Both the position numbers and the translations under genes were made by a program. A DNA stretch of 5,527 nucleotides from Halobacteriovoraceae bacterium (GTDB taxonomy: Bacteria > Bdellovibrionota > Bacteriovoracia > Bacteriovoracales > Bacteriovoracaceae), in the NCBI GenBank assembly GCA_018663815.1, contig JABJPQ010000714.1:1-5527 (forward strand), in the 5' to 3' direction. Under the pieces are notes generated by a model. It saw nothing but the letters and a program-made list of their open reading frames with translations. It was not told the DNA's origin and made no database searches. Below are positions 1-5,527 of the stretch, one piece after another (the stretch's first letter is position 1; each line of letters starts with the position of its first letter).

Positions 1-215
1 AGACACAAAAAAAAGAAAGTGAAGAGATTTATTTATCGGTTGAGATTACGACAGATGATAGTTACAAGCAAGTAATTGGTTTAAAAGCCATAAGATTAAT
101 AAAGAATAAGCCGGTTAAAGAGCAAGTAAATGTTGGTACAATCATTGATCCTGTTTATGAAGTTATTACAAGAGAAGTTCCAGATACAGTATTAGAAAAT
201 ATAACTTGCGATTAG
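1..215 (+). CDS. 3' end of an unrecognised gene (partial, C-terminal 70 aa)
   Basis: A reading frame enters from the left edge (first complete codon at 3) and stops at TAG 213-215. The 70 visible residues run from TQKKESEEIYLSVEITTDD to VPDTVLENITCD. They are polar, alternate Lys/Glu/Asp with beta-branched residues (Ile, Val, Thr), and contain no membrane segment. The other two + frames are closed early, and codon choice matches the neighbouring genes, so I accept this as coding. I do not recognise the family and assign no function. It points the same way as the metal-efflux genes but shows no Cys or His clusters, so nothing links it to metal handling. The stop may not be the ancestral one: a neighbouring frame stays open from 205 to 309 (described separately). 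An A8 run (7-14) lies near the edge. Confidence 0.6.
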   Translation, partial: TQKKESEEIYLSVEITTDDSYKQVIGLKAIRLIKNKPVKEQVNVGTIIDPVYEVITREVPDTVLENITCD

Positions 216-309
216 ATTTTTTCGAAGTGTCTTTTGTCGTTTAGGTATTCGTCCTGAAAATAACAGAGATTTATTTGAAATAGGAGAAATTATTGCTATT
301 ATGTCTTAA
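205..309 (+). other. Open tail in a second frame ending on TAATG; possible frameshifted C-terminus or leader reading frame
   Basis: In the frame +1 to the upstream gene, 34 sense codons are open from 205 (after stops at 193 and 202) to TAA 307-309. The later part reads RLGIRPENNRDLFEIGEIIAIMS, with codon choice like the real genes. There is no ATG, GTG or TTG start before ATG 301, so it cannot be a normal separate gene. Two readings are possible. The upstream gene may once have continued here, since loss of one T at 212-213 would join the frames; or the stretch is non-coding leader that is open by chance. The TAA shares its last A with the ATG of the next gene. No hairpin followed by a T run is seen, so I find no terminator between the upstream gene and the efflux genes. 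Confidence 0.25.
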
Positions 310-311
310 TG
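282..311 (+). promoter_or_regulatory. Unusual translation start region: distant AGGAGA, start-stop ATG-TCT-TAATG
   Basis: The only Shine-Dalgarno-like run before the His-rich gene is AGGAGA at 282-287, which lies 21 nt from its ATG at 309 and is too far for direct use. It is nearer (13 nt) to another ATG at 301, which opens a two-codon frame (Met-Ser) that stops at TAA 307-309. That stop overlaps the ATG at 309 as TAATG. Ribosomes ending at this stop could restart on the overlapping ATG (translational coupling). The layout is seen directly; the mechanism is inferred. Confidence 0.3.
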
Positions 312-653
312 AAGCTTTTATTGGTATTCTCTGTCTTTTTTACTTTGCTTATTGATGCGACTAGTTTTGCAGCAAATCACCTTTTACAAGATCACAATGA
401 CAACTTTATGGCCGAATCTAACCACCACTCAAATGGTGTAACGACTGTGCATGAACAATCTGAAGATGAATCAGAATCCCATGATGATTGTCACACAAAT
501 TGTCATATAGGGCATATGCATTTTGCCATAACCCCAACGACTCTAGTTTCAAATAACCTGATGGGAATTTTAAATACTAAACAGTACCCAAATTTTCGAA
601 ATTGCGATATTCAAGAATTTCATTCTAAGGTTATCCGACCTCCTATTGTATAA
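309..653 (+). CDS. Secreted His/Cys-rich small protein, CzcI/CopL-like, at the head of the efflux genes
   Basis: The product has 114 residues. Residues 1-21 form a Sec signal peptide (MKLLLVFSVFFTLLIDATSFA, with cleavage likely after SFA), so the mature protein of about 93 residues should be periplasmic. It carries 11 His and 3 Cys. They cluster at His39-His40 and above all at 58-71, where C61-H62-x2-C65-H66-x2-H69-x-H71 gives a dense potential metal site after an acidic stretch (EDESESHDD). Cys99 and His105 follow, and the chain ends in RPPIV. From memory, small proteins of this build (signal peptide, CxxxC/His cluster, Arg-Pro-Pro end) sit just before czcC-type genes and are called CzcI or CopL-like; their role is poorly defined, with metal buffering or sensing suggested. 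The start at 309 is chosen because it alone supplies the signal peptide; it has no close Shine-Dalgarno. The channel gene follows after a short gap. Family naming is tentative, but export and metal binding are well supported. Confidence 0.72.
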   Translation: MKLLLVFSVFFTLLIDATSFAANHLLQDHNDNFMAESNHHSNGVTTVHEQSEDESESHDDCHTNCHIGHMHFAITPTTLVSNNLMGILNTKQYPNFRNCDIQEFHSKVIRPPIV

Positions 654-719
654 ATATACCTTTCAAATTAATGATTATTAACTAGTATTGAAGTTCAATA
701 CTTTAAAATGAGATGTTAT
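654..719 (+). promoter_or_regulatory. Leader of the channel gene with candidate promoter hexamers
   Basis: This gap between the His-rich gene and the channel gene is AT-rich. It contains TTAACT (678-683; 4 of 6 to the -35 consensus) and TAAAAT (704-709; 5 of 6 to the -10 consensus) with a 20-bp spacer filled almost exactly by the dyad at 684-702. A long spacer filled by a dyad is the layout of MerR-family controlled promoters. If real, transcription would begin near 716, almost at the ATG at 720, giving a nearly leaderless message. A weaker inverted pair (TTAAT 668-672 and ATTAA 677-681) lies upstream. Hexamers this short arise often by chance in AT-rich DNA, so the promoter is a suggestion only. 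Confidence 0.3.
684..702. promoter_or_regulatory. Perfect 9-1-9 bp inverted repeat, candidate operator
   Basis: AGTATTGAA, one central G, then TTCAATACT form a perfect 19-bp dyad lying 17 bp before the ATG at 720. A match of nine paired positions without error is much more than expected by chance in a 66-bp gap. It is not followed by a T run and its arms are AT-rich, so it is a poor terminator; as RNA it could fold with a 7-bp stem and 5-nt loop just before the start codon. Dyads with a single central base are known for Fur/Zur-, DtxR- and TetR-type regulators. The TTGAA/TTCAA core recalls ArsR/SmtB sites, but those have wider spacing. No regulator gene is in the window, so the binding protein is unknown. 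Confidence 0.5.
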
Positions 720-2000
720 ATGTCCAAAATTTTATTGATACTACTTACTTCACTTGTAGCACAGTGGGTACATGCAGAATCCATAACGCTAGTACAGCTG
801 CAAGAACATGCCTTTAAGAACAACTTAATCCTTAAAGCTGCAAGGGCCAATACTGAAATGGCGAACATGGAACAGCAGGTAACTAAGGCAAGTTTATACC
901 CCAAGATTGGAATCGAGTTAGGTCTTGAGCAAACGACAAATATAGATACTGACGTTGAGGATACAGAAAGATTAAAGTCAATTTATAGTGAATATAATTT
1001 ATTTAATGGTTTTAGAGATCAGAACAAATTAAATCAAAGTCGTATTTATTCAAAAAAAGCAATTAGCGAATTAAAAGAGTCTGAGTTTTTATTACATTTA
1101 AAAATTGAGCGTTTATATTTTTCTTATCTGTATTTAAATAAAAACATTGAAATTACCAAACAGGCAATAATAAGAAATCAGGTTCATCTTAAATATATCA
1201 AAAAAAGATTGGCGTCTGGACTTGTTACTAAAACAGATCTTTTGGAGTTTAAATTAAGGAAGTCAAAGCTTAAGAGCAAATTGGAATATTTAAATCTGAA
1301 CTCTTTTGAAACACAAGCAAATATTTTTAGAAATGTAGGTTTATCAAAAACAAATGACTTAATAATCTCGGGAGAGCTTCCTCATTACGAAGTCAATACA
1401 TCTTTTGAAATATTGCTAAATACCTTTAATCGTAATAGCGAGTCCATGAAGCGTGCACATTTAAACATAGCGGAAGCTAAACTTGAAACTGCTATTGAAA
1501 ACTCCGGTTGGTATCCCTCGGTGGACTTAGTTGCAAAACATGGAAATTTATCAGCAGCAGAAACGGGTATTGATAATGATGATACATCAACTTCTATAAC
1601 TGTAGTGGGGCGATGGGAACTCTTTTCAGGTTTTGAAACTCAATCTGCATCTAAGAAAGCCAGTATAAATAAACTACGGCAAGAACACCTGTTAAAACAA
1701 AAAGTTTTAGATGACTCTTCTTTTATTCAAACAAATTATCAAAGATTAAAAGCAATCGAAAGCAGAATTCAACATGAAGAGATTAATAGTAAAATTGCGA
1801 CAGAACTCTATGCTAAGACTCTTAAAGAGTATCGAAAAGGTGTAAAGGATTCAGGAGCACTTTCTGCGGCAGGAGATGAACTTACTGACATAAGCGAAAA
1901 GGTGTATTCACTCAAAATGGACTTTGTAAAAACCAAGTTAACCCTAGAGTCAGTTATTGGCTCTCATGTACAGCTTAAGCAAATTTCACATAAACATTAA
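720..2000 (+). CDS. Outer-membrane channel of the efflux pump, TolC/CzcC family
   Basis: The product has 426 residues from ATG 720 (430 from ATG 708), the usual size for an outer-membrane efflux protein (OEP family, two repeats). A signal peptide (MSKILLILLTSLVAQWVHA, cleaved before ESITL) leads to the typical start LVQLQEHAFKNN. Repeat one carries the strand-turn signature YNLFNGFRDQN at about 92-102, and repeat two its counterpart RWELFSGFETQ at about 298-308. Long charged helices lie between and after them, as expected for the coiled-coil periplasmic tunnel. There is no lipobox Cys at the cleavage site, so it is probably not lipid-anchored. I prefer ATG 720 over 708 because it puts Lys directly before the hydrophobic core and has GAG 7 nt upstream; ATG 708 has no Shine-Dalgarno. 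The pump gene follows 11 nt later, so both are surely co-transcribed. The role is the trimeric exit duct for metal ions moved by the adjacent RND pump; the substrate cannot be read from this subunit. Confidence 0.88.
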   Translation: MSKILLILLTSLVAQWVHAESITLVQLQEHAFKNNLILKAARANTEMANMEQQVTKASLYPKIGIELGLEQTTNIDTDVEDTERLKSIYSEYNLFNGFRDQNKLNQSRIYSKKAISELKESEFLLHLKIERLYFSYLYLNKNIEITKQAIIRNQVHLKYIKKRLASGLVTKTDLLEFKLRKSKLKSKLEYLNLNSFETQANIFRNVGLSKTNDLIISGELPHYEVNTSFEILLNTFNRNSESMKRAHLNIAEAKLETAIENSGWYPSVDLVAKHGNLSAAETGIDNDDTSTSITVVGRWELFSGFETQSASKKASINKLRQEHLLKQKVLDDSSFIQTNYQRLKAIESRIQHEEINSKIATELYAKTLKEYRKGVKDSGALSAAGDELTDISEKVYSLKMDFVKTKLTLESVIGSHVQLKQISHKH

Positions 2001-2011
2001 TAGGATTCAAT

Positions 2012-5000
2012 ATGTTAGATATAATAATTAAATTTTCATTAAAAAACAGAGGGCTCATTATTCTAAGTAGTATCGTCCTTACGTTATACGGCGCTTTTGT
2101 AGCATCAAACTTACCCATAGATGTTTTTCCCAACCTAAATCGACCAACAGTCACAATCATGACAGAGTCCCACGGTCTTGCTCCGGAGGAAGTTGAAACT
2201 CTGGTCACTTTTCCAATTGAAGTCGCAGTAAATGGAACTCCCGGTGTTAGGAGAATTAGATCTAGCTCTGGTGTTGGTCTTTCTATTGTTTGGATGGAAT
2301 TTGACTGGGGAACTGATATCTATCGCAACCGACAATTGGTTTCAGAAAAACTATCTTTAGTGCAAGAAAGTTTGCCTAAAGATGTAAAGCCAATTATGGG
2401 CCCAATATCTTCCATTATGGGAGAAATTCAATTAATTGGTCTAAGTTCTTCAAATAAAGATATTCAAGGAATGGATTTAAGAAATATAGCTGATTGGACT
2501 ATTAGACCTAGGTTACTGGCCATAAATGGTATTGCTCAGATCATACCAATCGGCGGGGGAGTAAAACAATTTCATGTCTTACTTGATTCTCAAAAACTAC
2601 GGAATAAGAACTTATCAATTGAGGAAGTTCAAGAAAACTTACAACATATCAGTGAAAATACTACGGGTGGCTTTGTTAATATTAATAAGAAGGAATTTTT
2701 AATAAGGAATCTAGGTCGAGTTGAAACCATTGATGATATTAAAACTTCTGTTGTAGGAAGTTTTCAAGGTGTGGCCGTTAGAGTGTCTGATATTGCGACC
2801 GTGAAAATAGGCAAGCAAGTCATGCGAGGAGATGCTAGTATTGATGGGAAGGGAGGTGTTATCCTCGGAGTTAAAAAACAACCAGGAACATCAACATTAG
2901 AGCTTACAAAAAAAGTTGATAAGGCATTAACTGAAATTTCAAAGTCTTTACCAGCTGGTGTTGAGATTAATAAAAATTTATTTAAACAATCTATCTTTAT
3001 TGATAAGGCCGTAAAAAATGTTGAAGAAGCTTTAATCGATGGAGCTGTTCTGGTAACAATTATTTTGTTCTTGTTTCTTATGAATTTTAGAACAACACTT
3101 ATTACTCTGACAGCTATTCCAGTTTCATTTGCTATAACAGCAATATTTTTTAAGTACTTTGAAATGGAAATCAATACAATGACGTTAGGAGGCCTGGCCA
3201 TCGCAATTGGTTTATTGGTTGATGATGCAATTGTGGATGTGGAAAATGTTTATAGACGGTTAAAAGAAAATAATCAAAAAACTATGCCTGCAACGATGTT
3301 AAGAGTCGTTTATGATGCTAGCAAGGAAGTTCGTAGCTCAATTGTCTTTGCTACCATAATTGTTGTGTTAACATTTATACCTTTGTTTTTTATGGGGGGG
3401 TTAGGGGGACGATTTTTCACACCATTAGGTGTTTCATTTATAGTCTCTTTATTTGCTTCAATGATTGTATCGTTAACGTTAACTCCTGTTTTATGTTCAT
3501 ATTTATTACCGGGTATAAAAAATCTTCATTCAGATTCGGAAACGAAGTTTGTTAATTTAATTAAAAAATTTGATAAAAGAATTGTTGCAGTCGTCATAGA
3601 TAGACCAAGTTTCGTTATTATTCCTTCCTTACTAATGTTAATCATTTCATTGCTGCTCGTACCTGGGATGAACAAAGAGTTCTTACCCAAGTTTAATGAA
3701 GGGACGGCCATGATTTCAGTTACACTTCCTCCTGGTGTTTCCTTGGAGTATTCTTCAGAACTTGGAAAAAAGGCAGAAGATTTTATTAAAAGTATAGATG
3801 AGGTCAAGCATGTTAGTCGTAGAACTGGAAGGGCGGAACTTGATGAGCATGCTGAAGGAGTTAATGTCAGTGAACTTGATGTTGATTTTTTCCATGGAAA
3901 GGGGCGAGATAGAGCGATTGTTCTAAATGAAATCAGAGAAAGGTTACTTGCAATATTACCTGGTGCCAACATTAATTTGGGGCAACCAATATCTCATCGG
4001 CTGGATCATATGTTATCAGGTGTTAATGCTGAAATTGCTTTGAAAATTTTTGGACCTGATAGGAACCAATTAAAAATTTTAGCAAACTTAGTTTATCAAA
4101 CGATAAATAAAGTAGATGGTCTTGTCGATGCACAAATAGAAACCCAGGTCGAAATCCCTCAAATTAAGACTTACTTTATACGAGAAGATGCACAAAAATA
4201 TAATATAAATATTGGTAAGATTGCTGATCAAATGGAAACAGCACTACAAGGTGAAAATGTAGCGCAAGTCATTGAAGGACAAAAAGTTACCAATGTATTT
4301 GTCAGGTTAAGTGATACTTCAAGGTCGAGCATTGAAAAAATTCAAAACATTATCGTTAAGGTCATGCCCAGTGGTGAGAAAGTAACTTTAGCCAAGATTG
4401 CTGATGTGTATGAAGCATCTGGCCCTAATATGATTAATCGAGAAAATATGCAAAGGCGGATTGTTGTTCAGGCGAATGTAAATGATCGAGGACTAGATAA
4501 AGTTATCACTGATATAAAAAAGAATATTGAAAATAATGTAAAATTCCCTGAAGGATATTATATTACATACGGAGGACAATTTGAGAGTCAACAAAAAGCT
4601 TCTCGTATTATGATTGTCTTTGGTATTCTCTCAATTCTAGCAGTTTTTCTCTTACTTTACAGTCACTTTAAATCGGCCCTGTTAAGTCTCATGATAATGA
4701 TGGGAATTCCACTTGCCGTTATTGGTAGTGTGTTTGCCATTTATATTTCTGATAATACGATTTCTATTGCCTCTATCGTGGCGTTTGTCGCTTTATGTGG
4801 AATTGCATCTCGTAATGGAATCTTAATGATTTCACATTACCTGCACTTAATGGTTCACGAGGATGAAGTCTTTTCAAAAGAAATGGTTATGCGAGGAACC
4901 TTAGAAAGATTAGTTCCAGTCCTTATGACTGCTCTGGCCGCTATTCTTGGTTTGGTACCTCTTTTATTGGCACACGGAGATCCAGGAAAAGAAATTCTTT

Positions 5001-5146
5001 ATCCAGTCGCAACTGTGATTGTTGGTGGTTTGTTTAGCTCTACATTATTGGATATGTGGGTGACTCCAGCAGTATTTTATAAGTTTGGTAAAAAAGCAGC
5101 ACTTCATCATATAAAACAAATCAATAAACAAAAGGACACATTATGA
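2012..5146 (+). CDS. RND heavy-metal efflux pump, inner-membrane subunit (CzcA/CusA family)
   Basis: The 1044-residue product is full length for an HME-type RND permease. TM1 (about 14-32) is followed by DVFPNLNRPTV (37-47) and the first periplasmic half. TM2-TM6 span about 340-500, and after TM7 come a second periplasmic half and TM8-TM12 (about 870-1025). TM4 reads AIGLLVDDAIVDVEN, with D404, D405, D409 and E411. Other family marks are KEFLPKFNEG near 555-564, RTGRAELDEHAEG at 604-616 and SHRLDHMLSG at 661-670. TM10 contains ASRNG with R934; TM11 begins RLVPVLMT with R966 and T973. By eye against remembered sequences, D404 and E411 match CzcA D408 and E415, while CzcA D402 is Ala398. The CusA metal-site methionines 573, 623 and 672 correspond to Ser569, Val619 and His666. 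The substrate is therefore not plainly Cu/Ag; a divalent ion such as Zn, Co, Cd or Ni is possible. The start at 2012 has TAGGAT 6 nt upstream and places TM1 correctly. The stop overlaps the next ATG. Confidence 0.93.
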   Translation: MLDIIIKFSLKNRGLIILSSIVLTLYGAFVASNLPIDVFPNLNRPTVTIMTESHGLAPEEVETLVTFPIEVAVNGTPGVRRIRSSSGVGLSIVWMEFDWGTDIYRNRQLVSEKLSLVQESLPKDVKPIMGPISSIMGEIQLIGLSSSNKDIQGMDLRNIADWTIRPRLLAINGIAQIIPIGGGVKQFHVLLDSQKLRNKNLSIEEVQENLQHISENTTGGFVNINKKEFLIRNLGRVETIDDIKTSVVGSFQGVAVRVSDIATVKIGKQVMRGDASIDGKGGVILGVKKQPGTSTLELTKKVDKALTEISKSLPAGVEINKNLFKQSIFIDKAVKNVEEALIDGAVLVTIILFLFLMNFRTTLITLTAIPVSFAITAIFFKYFEMEINTMTLGGLAIAIGLLVDDAIVDVENVYRRLKENNQKTMPATMLRVVYDASKEVRSSIVFATIIVVLTFIPLFFMGGLGGRFFTPLGVSFIVSLFASMIVSLTLTPVLCSYLLPGIKNLHSDSETKFVNLIKKFDKRIVAVVIDRPSFVIIPSLLMLIISLLLVPGMNKEFLPKFNEGTAMISVTLPPGVSLEYSSELGKKAEDFIKSIDEVKHVSRRTGRAELDEHAEGVNVSELDVDFFHGKGRDRAIVLNEIRERLLAILPGANINLGQPISHRLDHMLSGVNAEIALKIFGPDRNQLKILANLVYQTINKVDGLVDAQIETQVEIPQIKTYFIREDAQKYNINIGKIADQMETALQGENVAQVIEGQKVTNVFVRLSDTSRSSIEKIQNIIVKVMPSGEKVTLAKIADVYEASGPNMINRENMQRRIVVQANVNDRGLDKVITDIKKNIENNVKFPEGYYITYGGQFESQQKASRIMIVFGILSILAVFLLLYSHFKSALLSLMIMMGIPLAVIGSVFAIYISDNTISIASIVAFVALCGIASRNGILMISHYLHLMVHEDEVFSKEMVMRGTLERLVPVLMTALAAILGLVPLLLAHGDPGKEILYPVATVIVGGLFSSTLLDMWVTPAVFYKFGKKAALHHIKQINKQKDTL
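5133..5146 (+). promoter_or_regulatory. Shine-Dalgarno and ATGA stop-start overlap between the pump and the next gene
   Basis: AGGA at 5133-5136 lies 6 nt before ATG 5143-5145, which overlaps the pump stop TGA 5144-5146 as ATGA. This fixes the start of the last gene and predicts translational coupling to the pump. Confidence 0.75.
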
Positions 5147-5527
5147 AAATTATTATTATTGCTTCGCTATTATTCAGTATTAACAGCTTTGGGCATGGGG
5201 ACCATACTGTACCTGGGTCTATTCCTGCTGCTCCCCATGGAGGTGTTGTAAGGGAAGCAGTTCATCAACATGCAGGTTCTCTTAAGCATGATCATGGACA
5301 TGCGGCCAAAAAAGAGATTTTTTATGAAGGTGTTTTAAAAAAGAATATATTGAATATCTATCTTTTAGAGTTAGATTCCAAATCATATAAGTCATTTGTT
5401 CAGCAAAAACCGACTGAAGTAAAAAGTGTGACAGCGTTTGATCCAAGAAAAAAGAAAAACTACACATTAGATGTGAAATTAAGCGAGGGGAAATTATCAG
5501 CAGATTTTTCTAAAATCAAAGGTCGTC
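5143..5527 (+). CDS. Secreted His-rich protein with PHGGVV motif, 5' part only; possible accessory or adaptor subunit
   Basis: The frame is open to the window end, giving 128 complete residues. A signal peptide (MKIIIIASLLFSINSFG) is followed by a region rich in His: eight lie between residues 18 and 53 (HGDH 18-21, PHGG 31-34, HQH 41-43, HDHGH 49-53). Then comes a Lys-rich, beta-like stretch (EIFYEGVLKKNILNIYLLELD, about 58-78, and later DPRKKKNYTLDVKL). Cleavage after SFG would leave His18 as the first residue. A PHGG followed by such a beta region is, from memory, a small periplasmic module seen alone or at the N-terminus of CzcB/CusB-like adaptors. No biotinyl-lipoyl or HlyD signature is visible yet, so whether this is an adaptor with a metal-binding extension or a separate metal-binding protein cannot be decided here. 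Export and metal binding are well supported by sequence and by its ATGA overlap with the pump gene; family assignment is open. Confidence 0.7.
   Translation, partial: MKIIIIASLLFSINSFGHGDHTVPGSIPAAPHGGVVREAVHQHAGSLKHDHGHAAKKEIFYEGVLKKNILNIYLLELDSKSYKSFVQQKPTEVKSVTAFDPRKKKNYTLDVKLSEGKLSADFSKIKGR

Noticed and set aside
234..261. Promoter-like pair TTGTCG and GAAAAT before the His-rich gene
   Set aside because: Both hexamers are weak matches, and the region may be coding in another frame; not distinguishable from chance in AT-rich DNA.
216..308. Terminator, tRNA, riboswitch or small RNA in the gap before the first efflux-operon gene
   Set aside because: No stable GC-rich hairpin plus T run, no cloverleaf and no conserved riboswitch core could be seen; the T6 at 217-222 has no stem before it.
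684..709. Dyad read as a rho-independent terminator after the His-rich gene
   Set aside because: The arms are AT-rich, and the following bases are TTTAAAA and not a T run; an operator role is more likely.
2764..3201. Long open frame on the minus strand (145 codons) inside the pump gene
   Set aside because: It lies wholly opposite a strongly supported RND pump gene, has no signal, domain or good ribosome site, and its composition is that of a reverse-complement shadow. The same holds for the minus-strand frames at 3526-3972, 2135-2335, 1975-2208, 716-904 and 5282-5467.
3472..3483. GTTAACGTTAAC, a 12-bp palindrome
   Set aside because: It encodes part of a conserved TM segment (SLTLTP) of the pump, so protein constraint and chance explain it; no regulatory context.
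1..5527. Mobile element, CRISPR array or direct repeats
   Set aside because: No transposase, integrase, terminal repeats or spaced repeats were found on reading both strands; the window is filled by collinear genes.

Overview
This 5.5-kb window reads as part of a metal-resistance operon from a Gram-negative bacterium with low GC content (roughly one third G+C by eye, with strong A/T preference at third codon positions). Gram-negative is inferred from a TolC-family outer-membrane channel encoded next to an RND inner-membrane pump, and from several Sec-type signal peptides. The species cannot be fixed from the sequence. A Bdellovibrionota/Bacteriovorax-like deltaproteobacterial relative is one guess, resting only on the general look of the small His-rich protein at the right edge.

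Layout, all genes on the + strand. (1) Positions 1-215 are the 3' end of an unrecognised gene. (2) Positions 216-308 are a short gap with no obvious terminator; one frame here stays open and ends exactly on the next start codon (TAATG). (3) Positions 309-653 encode a 114-aa secreted His/Cys-rich protein resembling the CzcI/CopL-type small proteins found before heavy-metal efflux genes. (4) Positions 654-719 are a leader holding a perfect 9-1-9 bp dyad (684-702), the best operator candidate in the window. (5) Positions 720-2000 (or 708-2000) encode a TolC/CzcC-type outer-membrane factor. (6) Positions 2012-5146 encode a full-length 1044-aa RND pump of the heavy-metal (HME: CzcA/CusA) branch. 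(7) Position 5143 to the window end encodes the N-terminal 128 residues of a secreted His-rich protein; its ATG overlaps the pump stop codon (ATGA).

The genes probably work together in moving metal ions out of the periplasm and cell. The RND trimer uses the proton gradient, the outer-membrane factor gives the exit duct, and the two His-rich exported proteins are candidates for metal binding, buffering or delivery. The periplasmic adaptor (CzcB/CusB type) needed to complete the tripartite pump is not recognisable here. It should lie beyond the right edge, or the last gene may itself be an adaptor with a His-rich N-terminal extension. The gene order (channel, pump, then His-rich protein) differs from the classic czcCBA order.

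The main points for a second look are the dyad, which exactly fills a 20-bp gap between promoter-like hexamers; a pump whose membrane proton-relay residues look like AcrB (Asp-Asp in TM4, Arg in TM10) on an HME backbone and which lacks the CusA methionine triad; the Shine-Dalgarno-less TAATG start of the first His-rich gene; and the His-rich final gene. The overall system type is known; nothing here proves a wholly new system.
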